The notes below the pieces were generated by a model. That model saw nothing but the letters and a program-made list of their open reading frames with translations. It was not told the DNA's origin and did not search any database. A stretch of 64,000 nt of DNA from Micrococcales bacterium 72-143 (GTDB lineage Bacteria > Actinomycetota > Actinomycetes > Actinomycetales > Microbacteriaceae): the NCBI GenBank assembly GCA_001898835.1, contig MKVM01000001.1, positions 1,110,466-1,174,465 on the forward strand, read 5' to 3'. Shown here piece after piece: positions 39,590-47,768 of this stretch. Every line of letters starts with the position of its first letter. The stretch's first letter is position 1. Both the position numbers and the translations under genes were made by a program.

Positions 39590-40594
39590 TCAAGGGCGTT
39601 CGCCGTCGGAGCCCGACTTCACGGGCGCGCGCCGCATCCGGATGAGGCTCGCGACGACGGCGACCGTCATCGAGACGACGATGACGCCGAGCGAGGTCCA
39701 GGTGTCGATGTCGGGGGCCCACTCGATGGGGTGGCCCCCGTTGATGAACGCCAGCTCGTTCTCGTGCATCGCGTGGAAGACGAGCTTCACGCCGATGAAC
39801 AGCAGGATGAAGGCGATGCCGTACTTGAGGTACTCGAGCTTCTCGACGAGGTCGCCGAGCAGGAAGTAGAGCTGCCGCAGACCCATCAGGGCGAAGACGT
39901 TCGCGGTGAAGACGATGAACGGGCTCTGCGTGATGCCGAAGATCGCCGGGATGGAGTCGAGCGCGAACACGAGATCGGTCGTGCCGAGGGCGATGAGCAC
40001 CATGAGAACGGGGGTGAACATGCGCCGGCCGTCGACCTCGGTGCGCAGCTTCGCCCCGTTGAAGGTGTCGGTGATGGCGACGCGCTTGCGCACCCAGCCG
40101 AGCATCCGGCTCTCGCGCTCCACCTCGTCGTGCGGACCGGTGCGCACCTGCTGGATGGCCGTGTAGATGAGGAAGGCGCCGAACAGGTAGAAGATCCAGC
40201 TGAAGTTCTCGATGAGGGCCGCGCCGAGCACGATGAAGATGCCGCGGAACAGCAGCGCGAGGATGATGCCGATCATGAGCAGCTCCTGCTGGTACTGCCG
40301 CGGCACCTTGAAGCGGGCCATGATCAGCAGGAACACGAACAGGTTGTCGATCGACAGGCTGTACTCGGTGAGCCATCCCGCGACGAACTGGCCCGCGTGC
40401 TCGGCGTCGCCGAGCCACAGCATGAGCCCCGCGAACGCGAGCGCGAGCGCGACGTAGAACCCGATCCAGAGCGCCGACTCGCGCGTGGAGGGCACGTGGG
40501 GCCGCTTGAAGGCGAGAATCAGGTCGAACGCGAGGATGAGCCCGAGCACGACGTAGGTGCCGATCTCGAACCAGAGGGGGAGCGCGAGTTGCAC
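39590..40594 (-). CDS. TerC/Alx-family membrane protein (probable Mn exporter)
   Basis: The 334-residue protein has about nine membrane helices. The family motifs WLTEYSLSIDNLFVFLLI and LGTTDLVFALDSIPAIFGIT carry the paired acidic residues typical of TerC (intramembrane Asp in SIDN and DSIP). TerC/Alx proteins export manganese, and several are switched by yybP-ykoY riboswitches, one of which lies in its leader here. GTG 40594 is the start. It is divergent from the YqhA-like gene. Confidence 0.93.
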   Translation of the reverse strand: MQLALPLWFEIGTYVVLGLILAFDLILAFKRPHVPSTRESALWIGFYVALALAFAGLMLWLGDAEHAGQFVAGWLTEYSLSIDNLFVFLLIMARFKVPRQYQQELLMIGIILALLFRGIFIVLGAALIENFSWIFYLFGAFLIYTAIQQVRTGPHDEVERESRMLGWVRKRVAITDTFNGAKLRTEVDGRRMFTPVLMVLIALGTTDLVFALDSIPAIFGITQSPFIVFTANVFALMGLRQLYFLLGDLVEKLEYLKYGIAFILLFIGVKLVFHAMHENELAFINGGHPIEWAPDIDTWTSLGVIVVSMTVAVVASLIRMRRAPVKSGSDGERP

Positions 40595-40619
40595 AGGGAG
40601 CCTTTCGGGGTCGTGAGAC

Positions 40620-40745
40620 GTGGAAGCCTCGAACGTCTCTCCCGCGCGGCACCGGATGTGGCCGGATGCCGCGGTCGCGACCGGGGCTGCGGCATCGGAG
40701 CCCGTGATGACGGCCGCGACGAGGTGGGATACTCCCCTTCGCCCG
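40620..40745 (-). ncRNA. yybP-ykoY (Mn2+) riboswitch upstream of terC
   Basis: Read on the minus strand, the leader begins with GGGGAGTATCCC (40726-40737), then CCGTCATCACGGG (40701-40713), and ends with GGGAGAGACGTTCGAGGC (40626-40643). This is the order and wording of the conserved yybP-ykoY elements. A -10-like TAGACT at 40749-40754 sets transcription just upstream. The riboswitch activates expression when Mn is high; TerC-type exporters are its usual cargo. Pairing was judged by eye, and a covariance-model search would confirm it. Confidence 0.85.
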
Positions 40746-40812
40746 GCCAGTCTAGCGGTCGCCGCGTATCCTGATTCCCTGCCGACACGACCCGACCAGG
40801 AGCCACGCCCCG

Positions 40813-41502
40813 ATGACCGAGCCGACCCCGTCCGACACCCCCCGCGCCTACAAGCCGCAGACCCCCTGGGTCAGCGCCGTCGGCTACTTCATCTTCTTCA
40901 GCCGCTGGCTGCAGGCTCCCCTCTACCTCGGCCTCATCGTGGCGCAGCTCATCTACGTCGTCGTTTTCATGGTGGAGCTGTGGCACCTCGGGGAGAAGGT
41001 GCTCGAGTCGTTCACGCATCCGGGCGACAAGGAGTACGCGCTGGAGGAGTCCACCGTCATGCTCGGCGTGCTCGGCCTGATCGACGTCGTCATGATCGCG
41101 AACCTGCTCATCATGGTGATCATCGGCGGCTATGAGACCTTCGTCTCGCGTATCAAGGTCGACGGTCACCCCGACCAGCCCGAGTGGCTGAGCCACGTGA
41201 ACGCGAACGTGCTCAAGGTGAAGCTCGCGATGGCGATCATCGGCATCTCCTCCATCCACCTGCTCAAGACCTTCATCGAGGTCGGCGACCTGAACGCGAA
41301 GGGGGGCGAGGTCGAGAGCAAGACCGGCGAGCACTACACGAGCGAGGGCGTCTTCTGGCAGGTGATGATCCACCTGACGTTCATCGTCTCGGCCGTCGCG
41401 CTCGCCTGGATCGACCGGATGTCGGTGAAAGTGCAGGCGATCGCGCACGCGAAGCAGTCGGAGCGTCCGCTCGAGCCGCAGTTGCCCGCGGCGCAGCACT
41501 GA
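40813..41502 (+). CDS. YqhA/UPF0114 (TIGR00645) family membrane protein
   Basis: The 229-residue protein opens with a proline-rich tail, then GYFIFFSRWLQAPLYLGLIV, the family signature. It has helices at about 28-52, 80-110, 135-160 and 180-200. The middle carries YETFVSRIKVDGHPDQPEWLSHVNANVLKVKLAMAIIGISSIHLL, also typical. The biochemical role is unknown; members are found in most bacteria. It is divergent from terC, with the riboswitch and its promoter between, and convergent with the YedK-like gene (3 nt between stops). Confidence 0.9.
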   Translation: MTEPTPSDTPRAYKPQTPWVSAVGYFIFFSRWLQAPLYLGLIVAQLIYVVVFMVELWHLGEKVLESFTHPGDKEYALEESTVMLGVLGLIDVVMIANLLIMVIIGGYETFVSRIKVDGHPDQPEWLSHVNANVLKVKLAMAIIGISSIHLLKTFIEVGDLNAKGGEVESKTGEHYTSEGVFWQVMIHLTFIVSAVALAWIDRMSVKVQAIAHAKQSERPLEPQLPAAQH

Positions 41503-41505
41503 GGC

Positions 41506-42213
41506 TCAGCGGGCGAGGGGCTCGATGAGCGTCGGATCCGCCGGGTCCACCGCCCGCGTGTTGTTGACGCGGCGGTCGACCTCGTAGCCCGTGACGGTCG
41601 CGGCGACCTCCGCGGACACCGCCTCGAGCAGCTGCAGCATCCGTTGCCGTTCGGCGTCGGAGCCGAGCTTGGCGGGCGAGAGCCACTCGTCGTACGCCTC
41701 CCGGGGGAGGAAGGCCGGCATGCGCGGATGCACCTCGCCCGACGCGTCGCGCGCCTCGCGCGTGACGACGACGCACGACACGACCCACTCGTCGCCGACC
41801 TTGCGGGCCGTCGCGAGGCCCGCCGCCGCGAGGATGGGGCGCTCGCCGTGCAGGAAGTGCGGCTGCTTGTCGCCCGCCTCGCCCGTCCACTCGTAATACC
41901 CGCTCATGGGCACGATGCAGCGGTTGCCGGCGAAGGCCGACTTCCAGAGGCCGTTGGTGGCGATCGTCTCGATGCGGGCGTTGAACTGCGGGCGGCTCTT
42001 CGCCGTGAGGAACGGCGGATGGAAGTCCCACTCGGCGGGCTCGAGGCTGCGCACCACCTCGCCGGATGCGGCGGCCCGCTCGCGCACGATCGGCACGACG
42101 TCGGTCGGCGCGATCGAGAAGCGGGGCCGCCAGTCGCGCAGGGCGTTGCCCGCCACGACGAACTCCTCGATCAGCTCATCGGTCTCGACGCCGCCCGCGA
42201 ATCGTCCGCACAT
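41506..42213 (-). CDS. HMCES/YedK-type abasic-site processing protein (SRAP)
   Basis: SRAP proteins cross-link through Cys2 to abasic sites in single-stranded DNA and shield them. The start at ATG 42213 gives MCGRFAGG, so Cys2 is at the required position after Met removal. Later come NARIETI (DNA-binding Asn), SGYYEWTGE (Glu of the active site), and VHPRMPAFL (the His). The 235-residue length is typical. An upstream extension of the frame to 42288 would bury Cys2 and is rejected. It is a monocistronic gene. Confidence 0.95.
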   Translation of the reverse strand: MCGRFAGGVETDELIEEFVVAGNALRDWRPRFSIAPTDVVPIVRERAAASGEVVRSLEPAEWDFHPPFLTAKSRPQFNARIETIATNGLWKSAFAGNRCIVPMSGYYEWTGEAGDKQPHFLHGERPILAAAGLATARKVGDEWVVSCVVVTREARDASGEVHPRMPAFLPREAYDEWLSPAKLGSDAERQRMLQLLEAVSAEVAATVTGYEVDRRVNNTRAVDPADPTLIEPLAR

Positions 42214-42242
42214 GCCCACATCATGGCGTGCGCCACCGACGG

Positions 42243-42280
42243 GGTCTCGATACGCCGCTGCGCGGCTACTCGACCAGCGG
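42243..42280. repeat. Small imperfect palindromic repeat (REP-like)
   Basis: GGTCTCGATACGCCGC at 42243-42258 is followed by GCGGCTACTCGACC at 42262-42275, an imperfect inverted repeat with a 3-nt loop, ending CAGCGG. From memory, a sequence of this wording (GGTCTCGATACGCCGC...GCGGCTACTCGACCAGCGG) occurs repeatedly between genes of Microbacteriaceae genomes. I could not check copy number. It lies in the 126-nt gap between lsr2 and the YedK-like gene. Confidence 0.65.
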
Positions 42281-42339
42281 GGTGCCACGCTCGTGCCGGG
42301 GAGCGCAGCGCCGCGGATTATCGCGGCGCCTCGACGAAC

Positions 42340-42687
42340 TCAGTGCGCGGCGTCGTAGGCGTCGACGATCTCCGCCTTGATGCGGCCGCGATCGCCGACC
42401 GTGTAGCCGTTGCCCTGCGCCCAGGAGCGGATGGCGGCCAGCCGATCAGCGTCGCCGCCCGTTGCGCGGGTGCGGGTGCGCGGTCCTGCCGAGCGACCCG
42501 CTCCCCCGACCCTGCGGGCGGCGGCGATGTAGGGCGAGAGCGTCTCGGCGAGGGCGCGTGCGTTCTCCGCGGAGAGGTCGATCTCGTACTCGACGCCGTC
42601 GAGCGCGAAGCGGGTGCTGCGGGATCCGGCGGGCAGCTCCGCGCCGTCGAGGTCGTCGGTGAGGATCGTGATCGTCTTCTTCGCCAT
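42340..42687 (-). CDS. lsr2: Lsr2 nucleoid-associated protein
   Basis: The 115-residue protein is a small histone-like silencer that bridges AT-rich DNA. The N-terminal oligomerisation part MAKKTITILTDDLDGAELPA is followed by VEYEIDLSAENARALAETLSPYI and the C-terminal DNA-binding domain IRSWAQGNGYTVGDRGRIKAEIVDAYDAAH. The RGR of the AT-hook-like motif is present (GDRGRIKAE). The length is standard. It is an indicator of actinobacterial origin and a possible silencer of the window's acquired island. The start is ATG 42687; the frame is open further upstream but without support. Confidence 0.95.
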   Translation of the reverse strand: MAKKTITILTDDLDGAELPAGSRSTRFALDGVEYEIDLSAENARALAETLSPYIAAARRVGGAGRSAGPRTRTRATGGDADRLAAIRSWAQGNGYTVGDRGRIKAEIVDAYDAAH

Positions 42688-42808
42688 GCCGCGAGTGTAC
42701 GGCCCCGTTGCCGCGGGACGGGGCGTGCGGGAGGGCGCCCGCCAGGATTCGGCATCCTCACGGCCGGCGCCGACGCGACCGCGAACACCGCCTCGATCTC
42801 GCTGGTCG

Positions 42809-43432
42809 CTACGGTGACGCCTTCTCGCGGTCCCTCGCGGTCCGGTCCGCGACGGCGACCTCACCGAGGAGGATCGACTCGGCGTGCTCGACTCCGTCGT
42901 GATACCAGACGAACTCGGCCTCGGCGATGGTCTCCGTCGGTTGAGGTCGCACCATCCGGGAGGCATCGTCGTGCACGACCTCCCATCGGTCGTTCGGGAG
43001 AACGCCGCAGTAGACCAGCGACAGATGAAACACCCATTCGTCCAGGGACAGCTCGCCGATCCGTACGAAGTCGGTCATCTCGAGCGCAGAGGTCAAGCTC
43101 GCGTAGGCGGCGACCAACGACGAGGTCCGCTCCAGGCGTCCGATGAGGACTTTGAACGGCGGTGGAAAACCGTCGACCGCATCGACACTCAGCTCGATCG
43201 CGTTCTGCTCACGTGCCCACGCGCGAAGCGCGTCCCTCAGTTCGTCGACTCGCGCCGGTTCGTGAAAGCCGCGCATGGTCACATGGCCGGCGTGGGGATG
43301 CGCGACCGGCTCGGGCAGTTGCTCGAGCAACGCAGCTTGCTCGGACTCCCAGAACCTGGCCACCGCCTCGGTCGGACGCAGCACGAGATACTGCTGCCCC
43401 TCGAGGGAGTCCAGGAGCCGGGCGTCGGACAT
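42809..43432 (-). CDS. 2'-5' RNA ligase/2H phosphoesterase-family protein
   Basis: The 207-residue protein has the two His-x-Thr/Ser-x motifs of the 2H phosphoesterase superfamily: HVTMRGF near residue 51 and HLSLVYCG near residue 137, separated by the usual alpha/beta fold. Enzymes of this group cleave or ligate 2'-5' bonds and cyclic phosphates in RNA; the substrate here is unknown. The start at ATG 43432 gives MSDARLLDSLEG. It stands alone, 121 nt before lsr2. Confidence 0.82.
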   Translation of the reverse strand: MSDARLLDSLEGQQYLVLRPTEAVARFWESEQAALLEQLPEPVAHPHAGHVTMRGFHEPARVDELRDALRAWAREQNAIELSVDAVDGFPPPFKVLIGRLERTSSLVAAYASLTSALEMTDFVRIGELSLDEWVFHLSLVYCGVLPNDRWEVVHDDASRMVRPQPTETIAEAEFVWYHDGVEHAESILLGEVAVADRTARDREKASP

Positions 43433-43476
43433 GAACGCTCGCCTGGCTCCCCCCGAATTCGCCGGCGCGTGCCCGC

Positions 43477-43614
43477 TCACACCAGCGGCCACGCGAAGAC
43501 CTCCCGGCCGAACAGGTGCGGCGCGACGACCTGCAGCGGGTTGTCGGTGGCCCGTCGGCGGACGCGAGGCCGAACCGCTGGTTGCCCAGGTCGACCCAGC
43601 CGTTTCGATCTCAT
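43477..43614 (-). pseudogene. Remnant of a LacI-controlled gene, only the C-terminal end left
   Basis: A 45-codon frame starts at ATG 43614 and ends with NPLQVVAPHLFGREVFAWPLV and TGA, a well-formed C-terminus of a longer protein I cannot name. The 5' part is not family-like (MRSKRLGRPGQP). A good ribosome site (GAAGGAG) lies about 20 nt before 43614, and a CCGAAGCGTTTCGG operator about 100 nt before it. This looks like a gene whose promoter region and last codons remain after an internal deletion. Confidence 0.4.
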
Positions 43615-43716
43615 CCCGTATGTCTATCTCCTTCGAGAGGCACCGACACGTTTCGTTACGCGCGGCAGCCGTCGCGACACCCGACGTCCACGCGCTCCAC
43701 GAGAGGTAGACGCATG

Positions 43717-43730
43717 CCGAAGCGTTTCGG
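43717..43730. promoter_or_regulatory. LacI-type operator (CCGAAGCGTTTCGG)
   Basis: A 14-bp near-palindrome with one asymmetric base pair, of the CCGAAACGTTTCGG class. It matches the sites near the sugar importer (52104-52117) and the esterase gene (54534-54547). Here it sits about 8 kb from the cluster and next to a gene remnant, so it may be a leftover of the regulon or may serve the small gene at 43776. Confidence 0.6.
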
Positions 43731-43775
43731 TAGATTCCTTTCACCACCAGCGAACCGGTCGACGAGGAGCCGAGG

Positions 43776-43892
43776 ATGACAGGTGTCCTGCGTTCGTCCC
43801 TTCAGGGCCGCGTCGCCCAGGAGAGTCACGTGCGGGTGTCGGAGACCTCGAGCGCGGCGATCCGCCACCTGCTCGAGTGGAGTGCGCCGTGA
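43776..43892 (+). CDS. Small ORF (38 codons) overlapping the hydrolase start
   Basis: ATG 43776 follows GAGGAGCCGAGG and reads through RSSLQGRVAQESHVRVSET to TGA at 43890-43892. That stop overlaps the GTG start of the hydrolase gene (GTGA), the pattern of translational coupling. There is no known family. It could be a real micro-protein, a translated leader or the 5' end of a shortened gene. Only its position supports it. Confidence 0.35.
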   Translation: MTGVLRSSLQGRVAQESHVRVSETSSAAIRHLLEWSAP

Positions 43893-44548
43893 TCGTGTTC
43901 GTCCACGGCGCCGGACGGCACGGCCGCGACGCGTGGCCCTCGATGGAGATCGCGGATGCCGTGTTCGCAGATTTCTCGTCGGAGAGGAGCGTGGGGCGCC
44001 AGGCCGACTCGCTGATCGAGCTCGTCACGGGACCGACGATCGTGGTCGCTCACTCTCACGGCGCGATCCCCGTGCTGCTCGCGCTCCCTCTGATCCGTCG
44101 CCAGGTCAAGGCGCTGGTGCTGTTGGAGCCCGCCCTGTACGACGTGGCCCGCGGTGATCCGTCGGTCGAAGCGCACATCTCGGCGATGGAGCACGCGCGG
44201 GAGGTGCTGGCAGCCGAAGGTCTGGAGAGCTTCTGGCGAGTCGTGCGACCGCGCATGTTCGCTGGCCCGCTCCGTTCAGAAGAGTGGGAGCACGAACGCG
44301 CACGCGCGGCGCGGTTCGCAGAAATCGTGCCGCCGTGGGGTCACGGGATCGAGGCGTCGACGATCGAGGGGACGGAGACGCACGTCATCAGCGGTGGTTG
44401 GAACGACGAGTACGAGGCGATCGCCGCCGCGCTCTCACGGCACGGCGCGCTCCACCAGATGTTCGCCGGCAGCCATCACCGACCGCAGGACGACCCCCGC
44501 TTCGCCACCGCGTTGAGAACCGTGCGCGCGAGTCACGCAGGAGGGTGA
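43889..44548 (+). CDS. Alpha/beta hydrolase
   Basis: The 219-residue protein has the alpha/beta hydrolase core: oxyanion motif MIVFVHGAGRHGRDAW at the start, nucleophile elbow VVAHSHGAIPVLLAL with Ser near residue 50, and the C-terminal His in GSHHRP. The helical lid is short. The substrate is unknown. I chose GTG 43889 because GGAG lies 6 nt upstream; a GTG at 43877 lacks a ribosome site. It converges with the ABC transporter gene. Confidence 0.85.
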   Translation: MIVFVHGAGRHGRDAWPSMEIADAVFADFSSERSVGRQADSLIELVTGPTIVVAHSHGAIPVLLALPLIRRQVKALVLLEPALYDVARGDPSVEAHISAMEHAREVLAAEGLESFWRVVRPRMFAGPLRSEEWEHERARAARFAEIVPPWGHGIEASTIEGTETHVISGGWNDEYEAIAAALSRHGALHQMFAGSHHRPQDDPRFATALRTVRASHAGG

Positions 44549-44572
44549 GGCTGTGGGCGGCCGGTCGACACA

Positions 44573-46333
44573 TCACTGCAGGCCGTGCATGGTCGCGTAG
44601 CGCCCGCCCGACGCCACGAGCTCCTCATGGCTGCCGATCTCGACGATGCGCCCCGCGTCGAGCACCACGATCCGATCCGCTGAGCGGATGGTCGAGAGCC
44701 GGTGCGCGACCACGAGGGTCGTGCGGTCGCGCATGAGGTTCGTGAGCGCATCCTTCACCTTCAGCTCCGACTCCGCGTCGAGCGCACTCGTCGCCTCGTC
44801 GAGGAGCAGGATGCGCGGGTCACGCACGAGGGCTCGGGCGATCGCCAGCCGCTGACGCTGCCCGCCCGACAACCGGGCGCCCCGTTCCCCCACCACCGTG
44901 TCCCATCCGTCGGGGAGGGCGTCGACGATGTCGAGCGCGTGCGCCCGCGCAAGTGCGTCCCGGATGCGCTCGTCGGAGACCTCACCCAGCCCGTACGCCA
45001 CGTTCTCGCGGATGGATCCCTCGAAGAGCACCGACTCCTGCGGCACGACGGAGATGAAGCGCCGTGCCGTGCGCAGGTCGAGCTGCTCCATGTCGGCCCC
45101 GTCGAGGAGGACGCGACCGGAGGTGGGTCGCAGGAATCCCAGCACGAGGTTGAGGAGGGTGGACTTGCCCGAGCCGGAGTGCCCCACGAAGGCGACCGTC
45201 TCGCCGCGCGCGATGTCGAGGTCGATCGCGTCGAGCGCCGCGGTCGCCGCGCCCGCATAGCGGAAGCCGACCCCCTCGAGGGTGACCCTCCCGTCCACCA
45301 CCTCCACCGGGCGCTTGCCCTCGTTGCGCTCGATGTCGGGCTCTTGGAGCACCTCGGCGATCGAGCGGATCGACTCGTTGCCGCGGGTCACGATCGGCAG
45401 GAGCGCGACGAGCTGCGTGATGGCACCCGTGATGAGCGCGAAGTAGCCCGAGAGCAGCACGACCTGCCCCGCCGTGATCGGCAGCCACTCGTGGATGGAC
45501 ACGAGCGCGGCGAGCGCGAGGCAGCCCACGCCGAGCACCTGGAAGGCGACCCAGGTGGCGGCGCCGAAGCGACCGTTGAGCAGGTCGAGGGTCACGCCGG
45601 CGTTGCGCACCCCCTCCGCGCTGTCCGCCACCCGCCCGGCCGCGACGTGCTCGAGACCGTGCGCGCGCGTCACCGCGATGAGGCTCGCCATCTCGCCGAC
45701 GCGCGCCGAGAGCCGCTCGACCTCGCGCCGCAGCTCCTCGTTGCGCCGGGCGGAACGGCGCCGCATGACCGTGGTCAGCGTCACGGCCACGGGCACGGTC
45801 AGCACGTAGACGACGAGGAAGAGCGGCGCGTTGATGGCGGTCATCGTGACGGCGCCCGTCACCACGAGCGCCGCCGAGAGAGCGCTGGGGCCCGCCTGCT
45901 GCATCATGAGCTCGATGTTCTCGACGTCGCGCACCACCTTCGACAGGATCACCGCTGAGCTCGATCGCGAGTGGAAGCCGATCGAGAGGCTCTGCAGGCG
46001 CTCGGCGAGCCGGTTGCGCAGCTGCGATCCGAGCTCGCGGACGGTGCCCTGGTAGAGACGCACGAACACGACGCTCGAGGGCACGTTGATGACGAGCAGC
46101 CCGACCGCGGCGAGGCTCAGCAGCGCGAGCCGCGCATCCGGCCCCTTCTCCACGACGAGGTCGATGATGGCGCTCGTGATGACGGGCATGAGCCACAGCG
46201 GGCTGTCCTTGACGGCGAACGCGATGACGCCCCCGGTGAGCCGCCTCCGGAAGGGGCGCAGCAGCCCGATCAGGCTCCGGAACGGATGCCGTCCGTCGAC
46301 CTCCGAGAGCGGACGGGCGGTGCGCGCGCTCAC
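44573..46333 (-). CDS. ABC transporter, fused permease and ATP-binding protein (ABCB-like exporter)
   Basis: The 586-residue half-transporter has six membrane helices in the first 310 residues and an ATP-binding domain at about 345-586. Its motifs are FVGHSGSGKSTLLNLVLG (Walker A), VVPQESVLFEGSI (Q loop), LSGGQRQRLAIARAL (signature), ILLLDEATSALD (Walker B) and VVAHRLSTI (switch His). It would dimerise and export a substrate. It begins 7 nt after the SGNH esterase stop, so it may be the last gene of the sugar operon, although an importer is already present; its cargo is unknown. Confidence 0.92.
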   Translation of the reverse strand: MSARTARPLSEVDGRHPFRSLIGLLRPFRRRLTGGVIAFAVKDSPLWLMPVITSAIIDLVVEKGPDARLALLSLAAVGLLVINVPSSVVFVRLYQGTVRELGSQLRNRLAERLQSLSIGFHSRSSSAVILSKVVRDVENIELMMQQAGPSALSAALVVTGAVTMTAINAPLFLVVYVLTVPVAVTLTTVMRRRSARRNEELRREVERLSARVGEMASLIAVTRAHGLEHVAAGRVADSAEGVRNAGVTLDLLNGRFGAATWVAFQVLGVGCLALAALVSIHEWLPITAGQVVLLSGYFALITGAITQLVALLPIVTRGNESIRSIAEVLQEPDIERNEGKRPVEVVDGRVTLEGVGFRYAGAATAALDAIDLDIARGETVAFVGHSGSGKSTLLNLVLGFLRPTSGRVLLDGADMEQLDLRTARRFISVVPQESVLFEGSIRENVAYGLGEVSDERIRDALARAHALDIVDALPDGWDTVVGERGARLSGGQRQRLAIARALVRDPRILLLDEATSALDAESELKVKDALTNLMRDRTTLVVAHRLSTIRSADRIVVLDAGRIVEIGSHEELVASGGRYATMHGLQ

Positions 46334-46340
46334 CGCCCCC

Positions 46341-46970
46341 TCACGCGAGCGAGGGCGCGACCGTCGACCACCACGCCTGGGCGATGAGCTCGTGGCCGCC
46401 GGCGCTGGGGTGCACGCCGTCGTCGATGACGCTCGCCGGTCCCTCGATCGCGGCGCGCTCGGTCAGGATGTCGTGGAGCGGGATGTGGACGGCGTCGAAG
46501 CGGGCGGCGAGTTCGCGCACGACGTCGATCTTGGCGGCGAGATCCTCCGCGTACCAGCCCGCCTGCTCCTCGGTGACCGGAACCAGGAACGGGTCCATGA
46601 GCACGAGCCGGGTGAGCTGGAGGGCGGATCGGGCGCGCTCGAGCAGGGCCGCGTAGTTCGCCCCGAACTCCTCCGCCGACATCGGGAGGTCGGCGTCGTA
46701 GCGGCGCCACATGTCGTTCGCGCCGATGAGCACGGTGAGCACGTCGGGGCGGCGCTCCACGACGTCCGCCTCCCAGCGCGCGGCGAGGTCGGTGGTGCGG
46801 TCGCCGCTCACGCCCGTGTTGATGACGTTCAGTCGCGGCGCGCCCGCCGACGACAGCTCGGCGATGCGGCGCACGTATCCGGCGCCGAGGAACCCGCTCG
46901 GGTCGGTCCGGCGGCACATGTCGGTGATGCTGTCGCCCGTGAAGAGCGCGGTCGGGGTGGAGATCGTCAT
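46341..46970 (-). CDS. SGNH/GDSL-type esterase
   Basis: The 209-residue protein has SGNH block I in TALFTGDSITDMCRR (catalytic Ser), block II glycine in INTGVSGDRTTDLAARWE, block III TVLIGANDMWRR with the Asn, and block V DDGVHPSAGGHELIAQ with Asp and His. There is no signal peptide, so it acts inside the cell. Within a mannoside cluster it could remove acetyl groups from imported oligosaccharides. It starts 12 nt after the HAD gene. Confidence 0.9.
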   Translation of the reverse strand: MTISTPTALFTGDSITDMCRRTDPSGFLGAGYVRRIAELSSAGAPRLNVINTGVSGDRTTDLAARWEADVVERRPDVLTVLIGANDMWRRYDADLPMSAEEFGANYAALLERARSALQLTRLVLMDPFLVPVTEEQAGWYAEDLAAKIDVVRELAARFDAVHIPLHDILTERAAIEGPASVIDDGVHPSAGGHELIAQAWWSTVAPSLA

Positions 46971-46982
46971 GGTCGTGTCCTT

Positions 46983-47768
46983 CTAGATCGAGAGGGTGTG
47001 GTCGCGGGTCGCCGTCGGGAGCGCGGCCGCGAGGAGGTCGGCGGTGTCGGTCCAGGAGCGCACGGCGACGACGCGCGCACCGAGGCCGAGGACCGGGTGA
47101 TCGTTGCCACCCGGCTGGAGCTGGTCGCCCACGAACGCCATCTCTGCGAGCGGGATGCCGGTGTGCTCGGCGAGACGCCGGAGGCCGTACGCCTTGTCGA
47201 TACCCGCGCGGGTGACGTCGACGGAGGTCGACCCGCCGACGCGCACCTCGAATCCGGGCAGCCGGGGTGCGACGAGCTCGCGGAGCCGGGCGCGGCGGGA
47301 GCCGTCGGGATCCCAGCGCGCCTTGACGTCGACCGGTGCCTCCTGCCCGAGGGCCGAGAAGGTGACCTGCGACGCGCGGTCCTCGACGACGGGTCCCCAC
47401 GTCTCGGTCTCCCACAGGCCGAGCTCGACCGCGCCGTCGCGCAACGTCGCCGCGATCCGCGAGCGCTCCTCTGCCGCGAGCAGCTCCGCGTACACGGGGC
47501 GCCACTCGTCCTCCGTCCAGCGGTAGTACTGGGTTCCGCATGCCGGCAGCAGGTGCAGCCGATCGAGGCGCGTGACGGGATCGGCGGCGAGCTCGTCGAC
47601 GAGCTGACGACGGAACTGCGAGAAGTCGCCCCCGGAGATCACGGCCACCGGCAGCACCGACGTGAGGCGCGCGAGCAGTTCCCTCATCCTCGCCGGAAGA
47701 GGCGATTTCGAGGGCGCGAGCGTGTCGTCGAGGTCGAAGGCGACCAGCCGCACGTCGTCCAGGTTCAT
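46983..47768 (-). CDS. HAD-IIB protein resembling phosphomannomutase
   Basis: The 261-residue protein starts VRLVAFDLDDTLAPSKSPLP, the HAD motif I (DxDxT) in the wording typical of eukaryote-type phosphomannomutases, followed by VAVISGGDFSQFRRQLVDEL. A C-terminal motif IV stands in MAFVGDQLQPGGNDHPV. PMM-type enzymes interconvert mannose 1- and 6-phosphate. The upstream GH130 gene would make mannose 1-phosphate, so this protein could complete entry into glycolysis. The alternative is a simple sugar-phosphate phosphatase. ATG 47768 overlaps the GH130 stop (ATGA). Confidence 0.82.
   Translation of the reverse strand: MNLDDVRLVAFDLDDTLAPSKSPLPARMRELLARLTSVLPVAVISGGDFSQFRRQLVDELAADPVTRLDRLHLLPACGTQYYRWTEDEWRPVYAELLAAEERSRIAATLRDGAVELGLWETETWGPVVEDRASQVTFSALGQEAPVDVKARWDPDGSRRARLRELVAPRLPGFEVRVGGSTSVDVTRAGIDKAYGLRRLAEHTGIPLAEMAFVGDQLQPGGNDHPVLGLGARVVAVRSWTDTADLLAAALPTATRDHTLSI

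Noticed and set aside
40726-40737. A fourth copy of the secretion-regulon palindrome near terC
   Set aside because: GGGATACTCCCC has only a 3-nt centre, lacks the fifth pair, and is explained by the conserved core of the yybP-ykoY riboswitch.
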